Shown piece after piece: positions 17,267 to 27,050 of a stretch of DNA of 64,000 nt. The stretch spans positions 186,001 to 250,000 of the forward strand of contig NZ_JACRSW010000001.1 of the NCBI RefSeq assembly GCF_014384965.1, given 5' to 3'. This DNA is from Jutongia hominis. Its GTDB lineage: Bacteria > Bacillota > Clostridia > Lachnospirales > Lachnospiraceae. The translations under genes and the position numbers were made by a program. Under the pieces are notes generated by a model, which was given only the letters and a program-made list of their open reading frames with translations, was not told the origin of the DNA and made no database searches. The first letter of the stretch is position 1. Every line of letters starts with the position of its first letter.

Positions 17267-18295
17267 CTAATTCCTCACTTTCATGCCCATTTTTTTAAGG
17301 ATCGTCTGAAACTGCTCCGGTAATGGTGCCGTCCATTCTTTGCCATGCAAACGATCCGGCAAATAAGCTGCATCGCCTAAACATAACTTCCATGCGTGCA
17401 AAAGCTGGTATTGCAATCCAAATTCCTTTTGATAAAAAGAAGCATCTTTTCTGTTTCCGTATTTATGATCACCGATCAAAGGATGACCAATGCTTTGCAA
17501 ATGTGCACGGATCTGATGGGATTTACCGGTGATCAGATCAACTTTTAACAAGGTATATTCTTCCTTTTGGTATCTTCCATATTCCAATGGCTCATAGGCT
17601 GTCAGAATCCGAACACTGCCTTCTTTCTTTGCTTTTTGTATCGTTACTTTATTGCTTTTTTCTTCTTTCTGCAAATAACCATCAATTGTTTCTTTTTGTG
17701 CAATACATCCCTTTACAATACAAAGATAATATTTATGTAATTCTCTTTCCTTAAAAAGCCGGTTCAGATATTGCAAGCTTTCTACTGTTTTTCCTGCAAC
17801 GATCAACCCGGTTGTGTTGCGGTCCAGACGGTTGCATATGCCCGGTCGAAATACAGAATCCTGCTGCTGTTGCCGCGTCATAAGATAATCTGTAATGTAT
17901 TCTACTAAAGAACGGTCTTCTTTCTTTGCTTTTTGTGATAACATCCCTGACGCTTTATTGACCACTAAAACTTCATCATCCTCATAGACAATAGCTAACG
18001 ACTGCTCCTTTTTATTTACAGCTGTTTTGTTTGCATCTGTTTTATTTATCGCCGGTGCATTTACTGTCTGCTCTATTCCTCGAAATTTATCAATTGTTTC
18101 ATCTGACAAAAAAAGCTTGATCTCATCACCTTCCTGTACTTTTTCCATTCCGGCTGCTTTTTTTCCGTTCAGCGTGATATTCTTTTTACGAAGCATTTTA
18201 TAAAAGAAGCTTTTTGCCGCTTTAGACATATATTTTGCAAGATAACGATCCAGACGTTGTCCGGCTTCCTGCTTACTGACTACAATTACTCTCAT
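17267..18295 (-). CDS. RluC/RluD-type 23S rRNA pseudouridine synthase
   Basis: Isomerises uridine to pseudouridine in RNA. It has 342 residues. An N-terminal S4 RNA-binding domain (about 13-65, RLDRYLAKYMSKAAKSFFYK) is followed by a spacer of about 25 residues rich in Asn, Ala and Lys, and the catalytic domain with VYEDDEVLVVNKASGML and the catalytic Asp in RLDRNTTGL. HQIRAHLQSIGHPLIGD closes the fold. The exact target (RluC, RluD or other) cannot be assigned. ATGAGGAT precedes the ATG. recU follows after two bases. Confidence 0.92.
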   Translation of the reverse strand: MRVIVVSKQEAGQRLDRYLAKYMSKAAKSFFYKMLRKKNITLNGKKAAGMEKVQEGDEIKLFLSDETIDKFRGIEQTVNAPAINKTDANKTAVNKKEQSLAIVYEDDEVLVVNKASGMLSQKAKKEDRSLVEYITDYLMTRQQQQDSVFRPGICNRLDRNTTGLIVAGKTVESLQYLNRLFKERELHKYYLCIVKGCIAQKETIDGYLQKEEKSNKVTIQKAKKEGSVRILTAYEPLEYGRYQKEEYTLLKVDLITGKSHQIRAHLQSIGHPLIGDHKYGNRKDASFYQKEFGLQYQLLHAWKLCLGDAAYLPDRLHGKEWTAPLPEQFQTILKKMGMKVRN

Positions 18296-18344
18296 ATCAT
18301 CCTCATTCCTATATCAACCAGAAAAACTCTCTGTCTTTGCATCC

Positions 18345-18908
18345 TTAGACGATCAGTGAAAGCAGATACGAATTGACTTTGTCTTCTTCATCCCGGTTCA
18401 CCTCAACCGGCTGTACTTTACTTAATTCTCCCAAAAATGTTTTTTCACTATCGACTACTTTTACTTTATAGTTTCTTCCCCAGTTATGCACACCTTCTGT
18501 CAGATATTTCCGAACATAGTTAAGCTCCTGTTTTCCCTGTCCTAACAGACAGATAACCTGCCCGTTGCCAACTGCCGCAAGATCTAAATGCATGATCTTT
18601 TCCGGCGATGTGATCACAAGATCGGAATATAATTTCATCTCTTCACCGATCATATCTTTTGCTTTCTGATAACGTTCTTTTTGGGTCGTCTTAAATGGGA
18701 ACAATACAATAAATGCAACTAATTGTTTGGCAGCCGGAAGAACGGCTAAAACGGCAATGATCGTAAAAAGGTTACGATTTGACATTTTGTTTAAGAACAA
18801 GCCAACCAAAAAGATGGCAACACCGATCAACGCAATAATGATCGTTCCAAGCAATGTTTTCTTTTTCCTTGCTGCTATATATCCATATTCGCCTCTTTTT
18901 TTATTCAT
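18345..18908 (-). CDS. Unrecognised membrane protein, 187 residues
   Basis: I do not recognise a named family. Two adjacent membrane segments (about residues 20-40 and 48-72) follow a short basic N-terminus (MNKKRGEYGYIAARKKK). A soluble domain of about 115 residues then has ITSPEKIMHLDLAAVGNGQ and VICLLGQGKQELNYVRKYL. It sits between the rRNA methyltransferase and pseudouridine synthase genes on the same strand, so co-expression with RNA-modification genes is likely, though the spacing of about 50-100 bases does not prove one operon. Confidence 0.75.
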   Translation of the reverse strand: MNKKRGEYGYIAARKKKTLLGTIIIALIGVAIFLVGLFLNKMSNRNLFTIIAVLAVLPAAKQLVAFIVLFPFKTTQKERYQKAKDMIGEEMKLYSDLVITSPEKIMHLDLAAVGNGQVICLLGQGKQELNYVRKYLTEGVHNWGRNYKVKVVDSEKTFLGELSKVQPVEVNRDEEDKVNSYLLSLIV

Positions 18909-19012
18909 GTTATTTTTTCCTTTCCTCTTTTTTCTTGTTTAGGTTTAATTTCCTCCTGAAAGATCTGTCTGAAACAAATCTTTTTGTTTTTCTTGTTTTT
19001 CCTATTATCCGG

Positions 19013-20593
19013 CTATTGGTAACGCCATCCCGGATAATATTTATTTTTCAATAATGTGGTACCGCTGCCCTGGCACCAGCCCAAGCCAAATCCATCAACA
19101 CAGACTAATACATTGCCTCGATACGCCATATCTGTCTGTATGCTTTCTCCTTTCAGGTAACGGATCACCTGTGGATCGGCTGCCTGAAAATTGATCACCT
19201 GATCAAAATCCTCATCCCTCAAACACAACGCCAGCTGATGGGATAATACTGTTTTTTGCTTTATTTCACAGACTGCTACACCTTTATGCACAATCCGCAG
19301 CTTAGAAAGCGATTCGATCCACAAAGGCTCAAAAGAAATCTGATTATTGTGTGAAACATATCTTCCTTCTTCAAACGGAAGATGAGATAAAAACTCTTTT
19401 GTCTGCATATCTGCTTTTTGCACAGTCTGCCCTTGTGATGCTTTTTCGAATTTCTCCCTTCCTGATTTTCCTTTTTTCTTATCAGACTTGTTACGCTGAT
19501 ATTCTTTTTTCTTAGAAAAACTGCCTTTTTGCGATCTGTCCTCTATTGTGATCGTAAGATCTTCTATCGAATCTTCCAATTGCTTTTTATGCTCTTTTGT
19601 CAGACTTTCCCTGCTGCGCTGCGTTTCTTCTGCATCTGCCACAGAATCTCCCTTTTGCAAAAGTACAGCAAAATGTCCTTCCCCTTTTGCTTTATGCGGA
19701 AAGATCCTGACACAATGCTTTAATTCCTCTCTTGCTGCGATACCCTCCGGTCTTCCCGGCAAAAAGCCTTCTTTTCGTTCCACCGGGCACACTTTCATAT
19801 CCTGATATATGTCTAAGAACCATTCGATCACAGCCTCGTCTTCCTGTAAAGAAAATGTACAAGTAGAATATACCATTTTTCCACCGGGTTTTAACATCTG
19901 ATATGCCTGTGTCAAAATTTCTTTTTGTATCTTAGCATAGTATGCCGGTCCTTTCTCTTCCCAATCATGAACCATACGCGGCTCTCTTCGAAACATCCCC
20001 TCTCCGGAACATGGTGCATCGATCAACACTTTATCAAAAAAGTTTGTAAAAACAGAAGCAAGCTTCTCCGGTGTTTCTGCTGTCACAAGACAATTTTGAA
20101 TACCTGCGATCTGCAGGTTTTTGGCTAATGCCATAGTTCTTGATACACTGATATCATTTGCTACCAGCAGTCCATGTCCCTGTAACTTTGCACCAAGCTC
20201 CGTTGCTTTCCCCCCCGGTGCAGCGCAAAGATCTAACACTTTATCTCCGGGTGTTACCGGAAGCAGACTTGCCGGGATCATCGCACTCGGTTCCTGAATA
20301 TAATATAAACCGGCATAATAATAAGGATGTCTGGATGGTATCGGACTCTCCTGTTGACCTGATTCATTCTGTCCATTTCCCATTGCATCTTCAATATAAA
20401 ATCCATTTTCCACCCATGGGATCGGACTTGTCCGAAAAGGATTGATCTTTTCCCATTGCTGTAACGATATTTTCCTGGTATTGATGCGTATCGCCTGATA
20501 TGTTTTTTCTGACAGACTATCTATATAGTCTGTATATTCTTCTTGCAATAGTTCTTTCATATTTTCACAATATTTTTCAGGCAAATTTACCAT
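19013..20593 (-). CDS. rsmF: NOL1/NOP2/Sun-type rRNA cytosine-C5 methyltransferase (RsmF-like)
   Basis: Transfers methyl from SAM to cytosine C5 of rRNA. It has 526 residues. The Rossmann SAM site is VLDLCAAPGGKATELGAKL, and the two catalytic cysteines lie in DAPCSGEGMFR and STCTFS. A C-terminal domain of the RsmF type (RIVHKGVAVCEIKQ, VDGFGLGWCQG) follows. Between them, about residues 330-400, is a basic low-complexity insert rich in Lys, Ser and Gln. The 16S target is inferred from RsmF and is not certain. Followed by the gene at 18345. Confidence 0.92.
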   Translation of the reverse strand: MVNLPEKYCENMKELLQEEYTDYIDSLSEKTYQAIRINTRKISLQQWEKINPFRTSPIPWVENGFYIEDAMGNGQNESGQQESPIPSRHPYYYAGLYYIQEPSAMIPASLLPVTPGDKVLDLCAAPGGKATELGAKLQGHGLLVANDISVSRTMALAKNLQIAGIQNCLVTAETPEKLASVFTNFFDKVLIDAPCSGEGMFRREPRMVHDWEEKGPAYYAKIQKEILTQAYQMLKPGGKMVYSTCTFSLQEDEAVIEWFLDIYQDMKVCPVERKEGFLPGRPEGIAAREELKHCVRIFPHKAKGEGHFAVLLQKGDSVADAEETQRSRESLTKEHKKQLEDSIEDLTITIEDRSQKGSFSKKKEYQRNKSDKKKGKSGREKFEKASQGQTVQKADMQTKEFLSHLPFEEGRYVSHNNQISFEPLWIESLSKLRIVHKGVAVCEIKQKTVLSHQLALCLRDEDFDQVINFQAADPQVIRYLKGESIQTDMAYRGNVLVCVDGFGLGWCQGSGTTLLKNKYYPGWRYQ

Positions 20594-20763
20594 AATGATC
20601 CTCTTTTTCTTCCCAGATTATAAATTTCATTTTTTCGTACTATGTACCTATTCTTTCTGTACCGAAACATCCGGTTTCCTGCAATGTACTTCTTCTTTTT
20701 TACCAAATATCCGGTTTCAAACTTCTAAGCATATTTCTATTCTGTCTGTTCGCAAATTTCCGA

Positions 20764-21570
20764 TCACCGCTGTACACTTTGTACACGATAGGTCTCTGCA
20801 ATAATATCTAACTGCTTATTAAAACGGATCAACAAATTCATATCATCTTTCAAATAAATCTTAAAAAATTCATTCTGAATCTTTGTGACTTCACGTTCAT
20901 TTGCTACATAATACAGATTTTCGATATTATTTAAAATATCAGAGATGATCGTTGCTTTCTGACGGTTAGAATTTTGTGCATCCATGATCTCATCACGCAC
21001 AGAAGCCATTTCATTATCCAGCATATCTACGGCATCTGCCGCACGCAGCAGTCTTTCTCTTAATTCATCCGGCATATGTTCTTTGTATTTGTATTGTAAA
21101 GAATGCTCGATTGTAGACCAGAAGTTCATTGCCAATGTACGGATCTGAATCTCAACGGCAAGTTTTTTCGGTCCTTTTACCGTCTGTACGGTATAATAAA
21201 CAATCATATGATAACTGCGATACCCGCTTGGCTTGCTTTGTGTAATATAATCCTTTTCTAATTTTACTTCCATATCTGCACGATTACGAATAATATCCAC
21301 AACAGTATCAATATCTTCTACAAATTGGCAAATAATACGAATCCCGGCAATATCTTCAATCTTTTCCTCTAATTCTTCCAGATTCACACCTTTTCTCTTT
21401 GCTTTTTCTAAAATACTCGACACCCTTTTCACACGACCACTGACCATTTCGATTGGTGAATACATCCTGCTATCCTGATATTGCTGCTTGATGTGCGTAA
21501 ATTTCACAACCAGTTCATCCACTGCCAGACGATATGGTGCTAAAATTTTTCTCCAAAGCTGTGTTTCCAT
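20764..21570 (-). CDS. relQ: Small alarmone synthetase (RelQ/YjbM type)
   Basis: Makes (p)ppGpp from ATP and GTP or GDP in the stringent response. It has 268 residues with only the synthetase domain and no HD hydrolase or TGS/ACT domain. Visible motifs: VSGRVKRVSSILEKAKRKG, DIAGIRIICQF, KPSGYRSYHMIVYY and EIQIRTLAMNFWSTIEHSLQ. It is about 55 residues longer than B. subtilis RelQ (211), from a longer C-terminal helix region. It stands alone between rsmF and a membrane-bound peptidase gene. Confidence 0.93.
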   Translation of the reverse strand: METQLWRKILAPYRLAVDELVVKFTHIKQQYQDSRMYSPIEMVSGRVKRVSSILEKAKRKGVNLEELEEKIEDIAGIRIICQFVEDIDTVVDIIRNRADMEVKLEKDYITQSKPSGYRSYHMIVYYTVQTVKGPKKLAVEIQIRTLAMNFWSTIEHSLQYKYKEHMPDELRERLLRAADAVDMLDNEMASVRDEIMDAQNSNRQKATIISDILNNIENLYYVANEREVTKIQNEFFKIYLKDDMNLLIRFNKQLDIIAETYRVQSVQR

Positions 21571-21605
21571 TTCAACCCTCCATTTTCCCTAAAACATTTT
21601 CCTTC

Positions 21606-22379
21606 TTATTTTAGTTTCAATAATACATCATATGGGTTCAGACTGCACTCTTCCCCCTTTTTATCCCGATAAATGCCAAAATGCAAATGAACTGCAAATT
21701 TGCCATGCGTACCTTCTTTTCCATAGCCGGTATCTCCCATCGTGCCAAGCAGCGTACCTGCTTTGACTTTTTTCCCTTTTTTTATACCGGGTGCATAGTT
21801 TCTCATATGTGCGTAGTAGTAATAAAAGCCACTTTTACTGCGAATGCCCAGACGATAACCTCCAAGCCGCAGCCAGCCGATCTGTTCGATCACACCATCT
21901 GTTGCCGACTGGATCTGAAAATATCCACTCCGGTCATTACTTGCCATAATATCGATTCCCTCATGAGACCTTTTACCGCCATACGACCTGACACCGCCAT
22001 ATCCATTATCAAAATCATACTGTTCTTTCTTCTTTGGATCTTTTCTGACCGGAAAACACTTCATTTCTTTGTCAATGGCACTTATCTGTGCTAACGAACA
22101 ATCCATTGCCATATGATGAAAGTTTTCTTTGATGCAATAGATCTGCTGATGCCAGTAAACAAGAAAAATAATACTACACAGGCATCCTAGCCAAAAGCAA
22201 ATTCCTTTAACCGATAAATATCTTTTATTCTTCTGGCTTTGATTATGGTATACGACTTTCTTTATTACTTTTTTTATAAATTCTTTTGTCAGATCTGCCT
22301 TTTTTTCCTTCTTTTTGATCATATGATAAGAATTGTCACTTTCTTTTTTATCAAGATATGCTTCATAAAAAAGACACAT
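21606..22379 (-). CDS. Membrane-anchored M23 (LytM) peptidase-domain protein
   Basis: A 257-residue protein with a basic cytoplasmic N-terminus, one membrane segment (about residues 58-78) and an extracellular M23 domain. Metal-binding motifs HEGIDI and HLHFG are intact, with YYAHM between them, so it can be an active glycyl-type peptidoglycan endopeptidase. The single-pass layout resembles SpoIIQ-like or cell-division LytM proteins; the first also acts in the forespore, but nothing here proves that. Start uncertain: ATG at 22379 or 22322, neither with a clear ribosome site. Confidence 0.85.
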   Translation of the reverse strand: MCLFYEAYLDKKESDNSYHMIKKKEKKADLTKEFIKKVIKKVVYHNQSQKNKRYLSVKGICFWLGCLCSIIFLVYWHQQIYCIKENFHHMAMDCSLAQISAIDKEMKCFPVRKDPKKKEQYDFDNGYGGVRSYGGKRSHEGIDIMASNDRSGYFQIQSATDGVIEQIGWLRLGGYRLGIRSKSGFYYYYAHMRNYAPGIKKGKKVKAGTLLGTMGDTGYGKEGTHGKFAVHLHFGIYRDKKGEECSLNPYDVLLKLK

Positions 22380-22423
22380 GACAATCAGAAAAGCAAATCT
22401 GTAAATATATCATCACAAACCCA

Positions 22424-23215
22424 TTACATATTTCTGGATTTGTCAGCACAAGCTTTCATACATTCCATCACGCTGCCGCGGAAACCAGTCTGCTCTAAGA
22501 CACGTACTGCCTCAATCGTTGTACCTGCCGGTGAACAAACCATATCTTTTAATTCTCCCGGATGTTTTCCGGTCTCTAAGACCATCTTTGCACTGCCCAG
22601 AACAGACTGTGCCGCAAACCGATATGCCTGTGCTCTTGGCATTCCTTCGGCAACCGCTGCATCTGCCATTGCTTCAATAAACATAAAAACATATGCCGGC
22701 GAACTTCCGCTGACGGCAATCACAGCATCCATCATGCTCTCTTTGATCACTTCTGCTTTTCCAAAGCTTTCTAACACTTCACAAACCTGCGTAAGTTCTT
22801 TGTCTGTAACCTGTTCATTAGGGCAGACAGCCGTAATGCCTTCTCCGACCAATGCCGGTGTATTTGGCATCGTACGAACAATCTTCGTATCTTTTCCAAG
22901 CTGTTCTTCCAGCCATGCCATTGTCTTACCTGCCGCAATTGACACAATGATCCTGTCTTTTGTTAATTTATCTTTAATCTCCCGAAGCACCTGTTCACAA
23001 TATACCGGTTTTACAGCAAGAAAGATCATATCAGCTTTTGCTATTTCCTGATTGTCAAGCGTTGTTTGCACACCAAATTTGTCTTTTACGGCATCCAAAG
23101 TCTTTTGTGTTGCCGCAGATGCTATAATCTCATCTTTTGAAACGAGCTTTGCTTTTAAGATACCACCTATCATTGCCTGTGCCATATTTCCTGCTCCAAT
23201 AAAACCAAAACGCAT
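22424..23215 (-). CDS. proC: Pyrroline-5-carboxylate reductase
   Basis: Last step of proline synthesis, reducing pyrroline-5-carboxylate with NAD(P)H. It has 263 residues, typical. The N-terminal dinucleotide site is GFIGAGNMAQAMIGG, and the C-terminal dimer domain carries AVSGSSPAYVFMFIEAMADA and the conserved LKDMVCSPAGTTIEAVRVLE. It is followed after 44 bases by the M23 gene. proA/proB are not in the window. Confidence 0.96.
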   Translation of the reverse strand: MRFGFIGAGNMAQAMIGGILKAKLVSKDEIIASAATQKTLDAVKDKFGVQTTLDNQEIAKADMIFLAVKPVYCEQVLREIKDKLTKDRIIVSIAAGKTMAWLEEQLGKDTKIVRTMPNTPALVGEGITAVCPNEQVTDKELTQVCEVLESFGKAEVIKESMMDAVIAVSGSSPAYVFMFIEAMADAAVAEGMPRAQAYRFAAQSVLGSAKMVLETGKHPGELKDMVCSPAGTTIEAVRVLEQTGFRGSVMECMKACADKSRNM

Positions 23216-23319
23216 ATTGTTCCTCCTTATGTTGCATGTTTTTTTATGTCTCTCTTTATTTTAACACGTTTCTATATACATTGCGATACTATTTTCCTTA
23301 ACACTTCCTATTCTTTTTG

Positions 23320-24672
23320 CTAAACTTCCCACTTTTGAAATGTCATGGATGTAAACAGTGCCTTTTGAAAACTGTCAATCTTAGCAAGTTCTACATGATG
23401 GATTTCTTTTGCTTTTTGTTCCCATTCTTTTGCAATTTCAGTATTCAATAGCAATTGGGCTGCTCCTGTTCCTGCAGCATTTTTCACAAAATGAAGTTTT
23501 TCTTTCTCAACGTCCGGAAAAAGCCCGATCTCTAATGCATTAGAAACTTTCATACAACTGCCAAGCACACCTGTGATGACAATTTCATCCACCTGTGTAA
23601 GGGACAGATTACAAGTTTGTAAAAGGGTTCTAACCCCTGCCTGAATCGCTCCCTTCGCAAGCTGCAGATTACGGATGTCTGATTGCGAAAGGTAGATTTC
23701 TTTTTGACCCTGTCTTGTCAGAATAAAAATATTTTCCTGATTCTTTATTACAAGTTGTTTTGCTATCTGCTCTGATATTCCTTCTGCAAGAGCCTCCTCT
23801 TTTGAAATCAGATATCCATCTTCTCTTAACACTTTACTTTTTCGTAATTGTGCCAGAAGATCCACCAGACCGGTTCCACATATTCCTTTCGGGTGATCAG
23901 ACTCTAACACTTCTAAGATCATATTCCCATTTTGAACGGCGATACGGACTCCATTAATGGCACCTGCTTTTGCTGTCATTCCACAATCTACTCCTTTTCC
24001 TTCAAAAGCCGGCCCTGCCGCTGTCGAACATACGGAAAGTTTTCCCTGATCATTCAAAATAATCTCTGCATTGGTTCCAAGATCGATTGCTAACTGCCTT
24101 TTCTTTTTTTCTTTTCCCAAAGCCAGCGCTCCGATCACTGCCAGTGCATCCCCGCCAACATGTGCCTGGATATTAGATAAAACAAGAATCGAGGCATTCG
24201 AAAAAAGGTTCATTCCGACCTCTTTGCCCTTACATTGATAATTTCCCGCATAATCACCTACAAAAGGTGCACCTGCCAGTCCTTTTACATCTCTTCCAAG
24301 AAAAAGATGACTCATCGTTGTATTTCCAACGACTGTAAATATGATATTCTGTTCATTTTTTCTTCCTGCTTTCCGCAAAATATTTTCCGCCATAGATTCT
24401 ATTTGCTGTACAACCATTTGTTGCAATTCTTTTTCTTTTCCCCGGATAGCATGCATGATCCGCATCATAACATCGGATCCTAATTGTGTCTGCACATTTA
24501 CCTGCGAACATTCGCCCAAAGAACTTCCATCACAAAGTAAGATCCCTGTCATCGCAATCGTCGTGGTACCAAGATCCACTGCAAAGCCAATCCCATCTCT
24601 TCCGGGATTTTTAATAGCAATGGGCTCATTCATTTTCTTTGATTCTTTTTTCACATTTCGAATTACAATCAT
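23320..24672 (-). CDS. RACo-like ASKHA-domain protein without ferredoxin domain
   Basis: A 450-residue ATPase of the DUF4445/RACo group, which in methyl-transfer systems reactivates corrinoid proteins with ATP. The phosphate-binding loop is GFAVDLGTTTIAMTGILL and a second is LAIDLGTNAEIIL, with CSTAAGPAFEGKGVDCGM between the lobes. The usual N-terminal 2Fe-2S ferredoxin domain is missing: the ATPase domain begins within 30 residues. No corrinoid protein or methyltransferase is nearby. It may need a separate electron carrier or have a different partner. It begins just after the repeat at 24701. Confidence 0.85.
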   Translation of the reverse strand: MIVIRNVKKESKKMNEPIAIKNPGRDGIGFAVDLGTTTIAMTGILLCDGSSLGECSQVNVQTQLGSDVMMRIMHAIRGKEKELQQMVVQQIESMAENILRKAGRKNEQNIIFTVVGNTTMSHLFLGRDVKGLAGAPFVGDYAGNYQCKGKEVGMNLFSNASILVLSNIQAHVGGDALAVIGALALGKEKKKRQLAIDLGTNAEIILNDQGKLSVCSTAAGPAFEGKGVDCGMTAKAGAINGVRIAVQNGNMILEVLESDHPKGICGTGLVDLLAQLRKSKVLREDGYLISKEEALAEGISEQIAKQLVIKNQENIFILTRQGQKEIYLSQSDIRNLQLAKGAIQAGVRTLLQTCNLSLTQVDEIVITGVLGSCMKVSNALEIGLFPDVEKEKLHFVKNAAGTGAAQLLLNTEIAKEWEQKAKEIHHVELAKIDSFQKALFTSMTFQKWEV

Positions 24673-24700
24673 ATCTTTCTATTCCATTCTTTTTACACTT

Positions 24701-24734
24701 CTACTATACGAGCATTTTCCTATTTCATAAAAAA
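24701..24734 (-). repeat. Copy 2 of the dispersed intergenic repeat
   Basis: On the minus strand ATGAAATAGGAAAATGCTCG then TATAGTAG, directly after the T-run of the rny terminator and about 30 bases before the ASKHA gene. It may act as a promoter for that gene: TATAGT looks like a -10. Confidence 0.75.
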
Positions 24735-24763
24735 GCTGTCGCACTATAAAATAGTGCGACAGC
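24727..24763 (-). terminator. Intrinsic terminator of rny
   Basis: GCTGTCGCACTAT pairs perfectly with ATAGTGCGACAGC, followed on the minus strand by TTTTTT. Confidence 0.93.
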
Positions 24764-24792
24764 CCATTTTGCTCTGTTATAGACATTGTGAT

Positions 24793-26358
24793 TTATTTCG
24801 CATAGTCTGTTGCTCTGGATTCACGAATGACATTTACTTTGATCTGTCCCGGATATTTCAATTCGTCTTCAATCTGCTTTGAAATATCACGAGCTAAAAG
24901 TACCATTTCATCATCTGATACTTTTTCAGGAATAACCATAACTCGTAATTCACGGCCTGCCTGTATTGCAAATGACTTATCGACACCTTTAAAGCTATTT
25001 GAAATATTTTCTAACTGTTTCAATCTGTTTGTGTATGTTTCTAACGTCTCTCTACGAGCACCCGGACGTGCCGCAGAAATCGTATCTGCTGCCTGAACAA
25101 TACAGGCGATAAGGCTCTCAGGTTCCACATCACCATGATGTGCTTCTACAGCATTGATAACAATACCTGATTCCTTATATTTACGACAAAGATCTGCACC
25201 GATCTGTACATGAGTACCTTCCATGTCCTGATCAACAGATTTGCCAATATCATGCAATAAACCAGCACGTTTTGCTGTTCGTACATCCACACCAATCTCT
25301 CCTGCAAGAAGACCAGACAGATGTGCTACTTCAATAGAATGTTTTAAAGCATTCTGACCATAGCTGGTTCTAAATTTCATTCTTCCTAACAAACGAATAA
25401 GTTCCGGATGTATTCCGTGAACACCAACCTCAAGCGTTGCTGCTTCACCTTCTTCACGAATCATAGAGTCAACTTCTTTTCTGGCTTTCTCAACCATCTC
25501 TTCAATTCTGGCCGGATGAATTCTTCCATCAACTATAAGTTTCTCAAGAGCAATTCGTGCAACTTCTCTTCTCACTCCATCAAATCCCGATAAAACAACT
25601 GCTTCCGGAGTATCATCAATAATCAGATTTACACCGGTCATTGTTTCAAGAGTACGAATATTTCGACCTTCACGACCGATAATTCTACCCTTCATTTCAT
25701 CATTAGGCAGCTGAACCACAGTGATTGTGTTTTCTGCAACCTGATCTGCTGCACAACGCTGAATTGCTGTAACAACATAATCTTTTGCCTTTTTATCAGC
25801 TTCCTCTTTTGCTTTTCTTTCGAGTTCTTTTACAAGAACCGCAGTTTCATGCTTAACATCTTCTTCAACAGATTTTAACAGATATTCCTTAGCCTGCTCT
25901 GTAGTTAGTCCGGAAATTTTTTCAAGCTCTTTTAAATGACTGTTCTTAATCTCTGCCAATTCTTTTTTCTGCTTATCTAAATCGGCATCCTTTTCATTTA
26001 ATTTTGCTTCTTTCTTTTCTAATACATCAGCTTTCTTATCCAGAGCTTCCTCTTTCGACAATACACGTTTCTCATACCGCTGAATCTCTGCTCTTCTTTC
26101 TTTGGATTCACGTTCAATCTCATTTTTGTTCTTAAGCGCTTCTTCCTTAGCTTCCAGCAAAGCTTCGCGTTTTTTTGTCTCTGCTGTCTTCAAAGCCTCA
26201 TCAATAATTACCCTGGCTTTTTCTTCTGCATTACCAACTTTTGCTTCTTCTTCTCTTTTATACTTCTGAACAGAAACATTGCCGGCAGCCAATGCAGTAA
26301 CAACAGCTACAACAAGTATGATCACAATGGCTACGATTACATATACCGCCATTGACAT
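24793..26358 (-). CDS. rny: Ribonuclease Y
   Basis: Membrane-anchored endoribonuclease that starts bulk mRNA decay in Firmicutes. It has 521 residues, against 520 in B. subtilis. One N-terminal membrane segment ([20 protein letters not shown]) is followed by a long coiled coil to about residue 200, a KH domain with [15 protein letters not shown], and an HD domain with [10 protein letters not shown]. The frame opens ten codons further upstream, but AAGGAGG lies inside that stretch, 12 bases before the ATG at 26358. It follows recX by about 130 bases. Confidence 0.97.
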   Translation of the reverse strand: MSMAVYVIVAIVIILVVAVVTALAAGNVSVQKYKREEEAKVGNAEEKARVIIDEALKTAETKKREALLEAKEEALKNKNEIERESKERRAEIQRYEKRVLSKEEALDKKADVLEKKEAKLNEKDADLDKQKKELAEIKNSHLKELEKISGLTTEQAKEYLLKSVEEDVKHETAVLVKELERKAKEEADKKAKDYVVTAIQRCAADQVAENTITVVQLPNDEMKGRIIGREGRNIRTLETMTGVNLIIDDTPEAVVLSGFDGVRREVARIALEKLIVDGRIHPARIEEMVEKARKEVDSMIREEGEAATLEVGVHGIHPELIRLLGRMKFRTSYGQNALKHSIEVAHLSGLLAGEIGVDVRTAKRAGLLHDIGKSVDQDMEGTHVQIGADLCRKYKESGIVINAVEAHHGDVEPESLIACIVQAADTISAARPGARRETLETYTNRLKQLENISNSFKGVDKSFAIQAGRELRVMVIPEKVSDDEMVLLARDISKQIEDELKYPGQIKVNVIRESRATDYAK

Positions 26359-26492
26359 CGAATAGGAGCACCTCCTTATTTTTTTCATTGCATTATAAAC
26401 ACAACACTATAATTTTATACTTTATACACAAATATGTCAAGAAAGTAATCCACAGAATCTCCCCGAAATATACAACAAATTGTCGGATATCC

Positions 26493-26963
26493 TTATGTAT
26501 TTCCATTGCGATAAGATTCCAGTTCCCGAAATATGGAATCTGTTCGAAATCCTTTCCGGTATAATCGTGCGATATATTTTTGTTTCTCCTGATAAGACAT
26601 CCGGTCAAAAAAATCCCGCTGTCCTTTTGTAAGCTTTCGAATTTCTTTTCGAAGTGCCATAGAATCATCCCAATCAATATTTTCCAATGCTTCTTCAATC
26701 AACAAATCGTCTACATGTCTCTTTTGCAAATCCAGACGGATTCTCTGAATACTACGGCTTTCTTTATAGATTTCCGCGAAACGCATAGCATATCTGCGGT
26801 CATCAATATAGTGAAAGCTCTCTACATAAGCGATCGCATCTTCTATCACTTCTTCTTCAAATCCATGCTGCTGTAACTTGTCACGTAATTCCCATTCTGT
26901 TCTGTCATTGTGTAATAGAATTGCCATCGCCTTTTTTCTTCCCAGGTTAAACTTTTCTTCCAT
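26493..26963 (-). CDS. recX: RecA regulator RecX
   Basis: Modulates RecA filaments. It has 156 residues of three-helix repeats: RKKAMAILLHNDRTEWELRD, ALENIDWDDSMALRKEIRKL and QKYIARLYRKGFRTDSIFRE. ATGAGGAT with GAGG six bases before the ATG at 26963 decides the start. It follows recA after an 87-base gap that contains a hairpin, so it is probably read through at reduced level under LexA control. Confidence 0.92.
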   Translation of the reverse strand: MEEKFNLGRKKAMAILLHNDRTEWELRDKLQQHGFEEEVIEDAIAYVESFHYIDDRRYAMRFAEIYKESRSIQRIRLDLQKRHVDDLLIEEALENIDWDDSMALRKEIRKLTKGQRDFFDRMSYQEKQKYIARLYRKGFRTDSIFRELESYRNGNT

Positions 26964-26989
26964 GTGCATCCTCATTCTGATCATTTCAG

Positions 26990-27020
26990 AAAAGCTGCCG
27001 ATATTTTCATATCAACAGCC
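26990..27020 (-). terminator. Partial terminator between recA and recX
   Basis: GCTG-N2-GATAT pairs with ATATC-N2-CAGC, followed by TTTTCTG on the minus strand. The interior mismatch and short T-run suggest attenuation rather than full stop. Confidence 0.55.
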
Positions 27021-27050
27021 CTTTCAATTTTATCCATTTTAGTATTCTTA

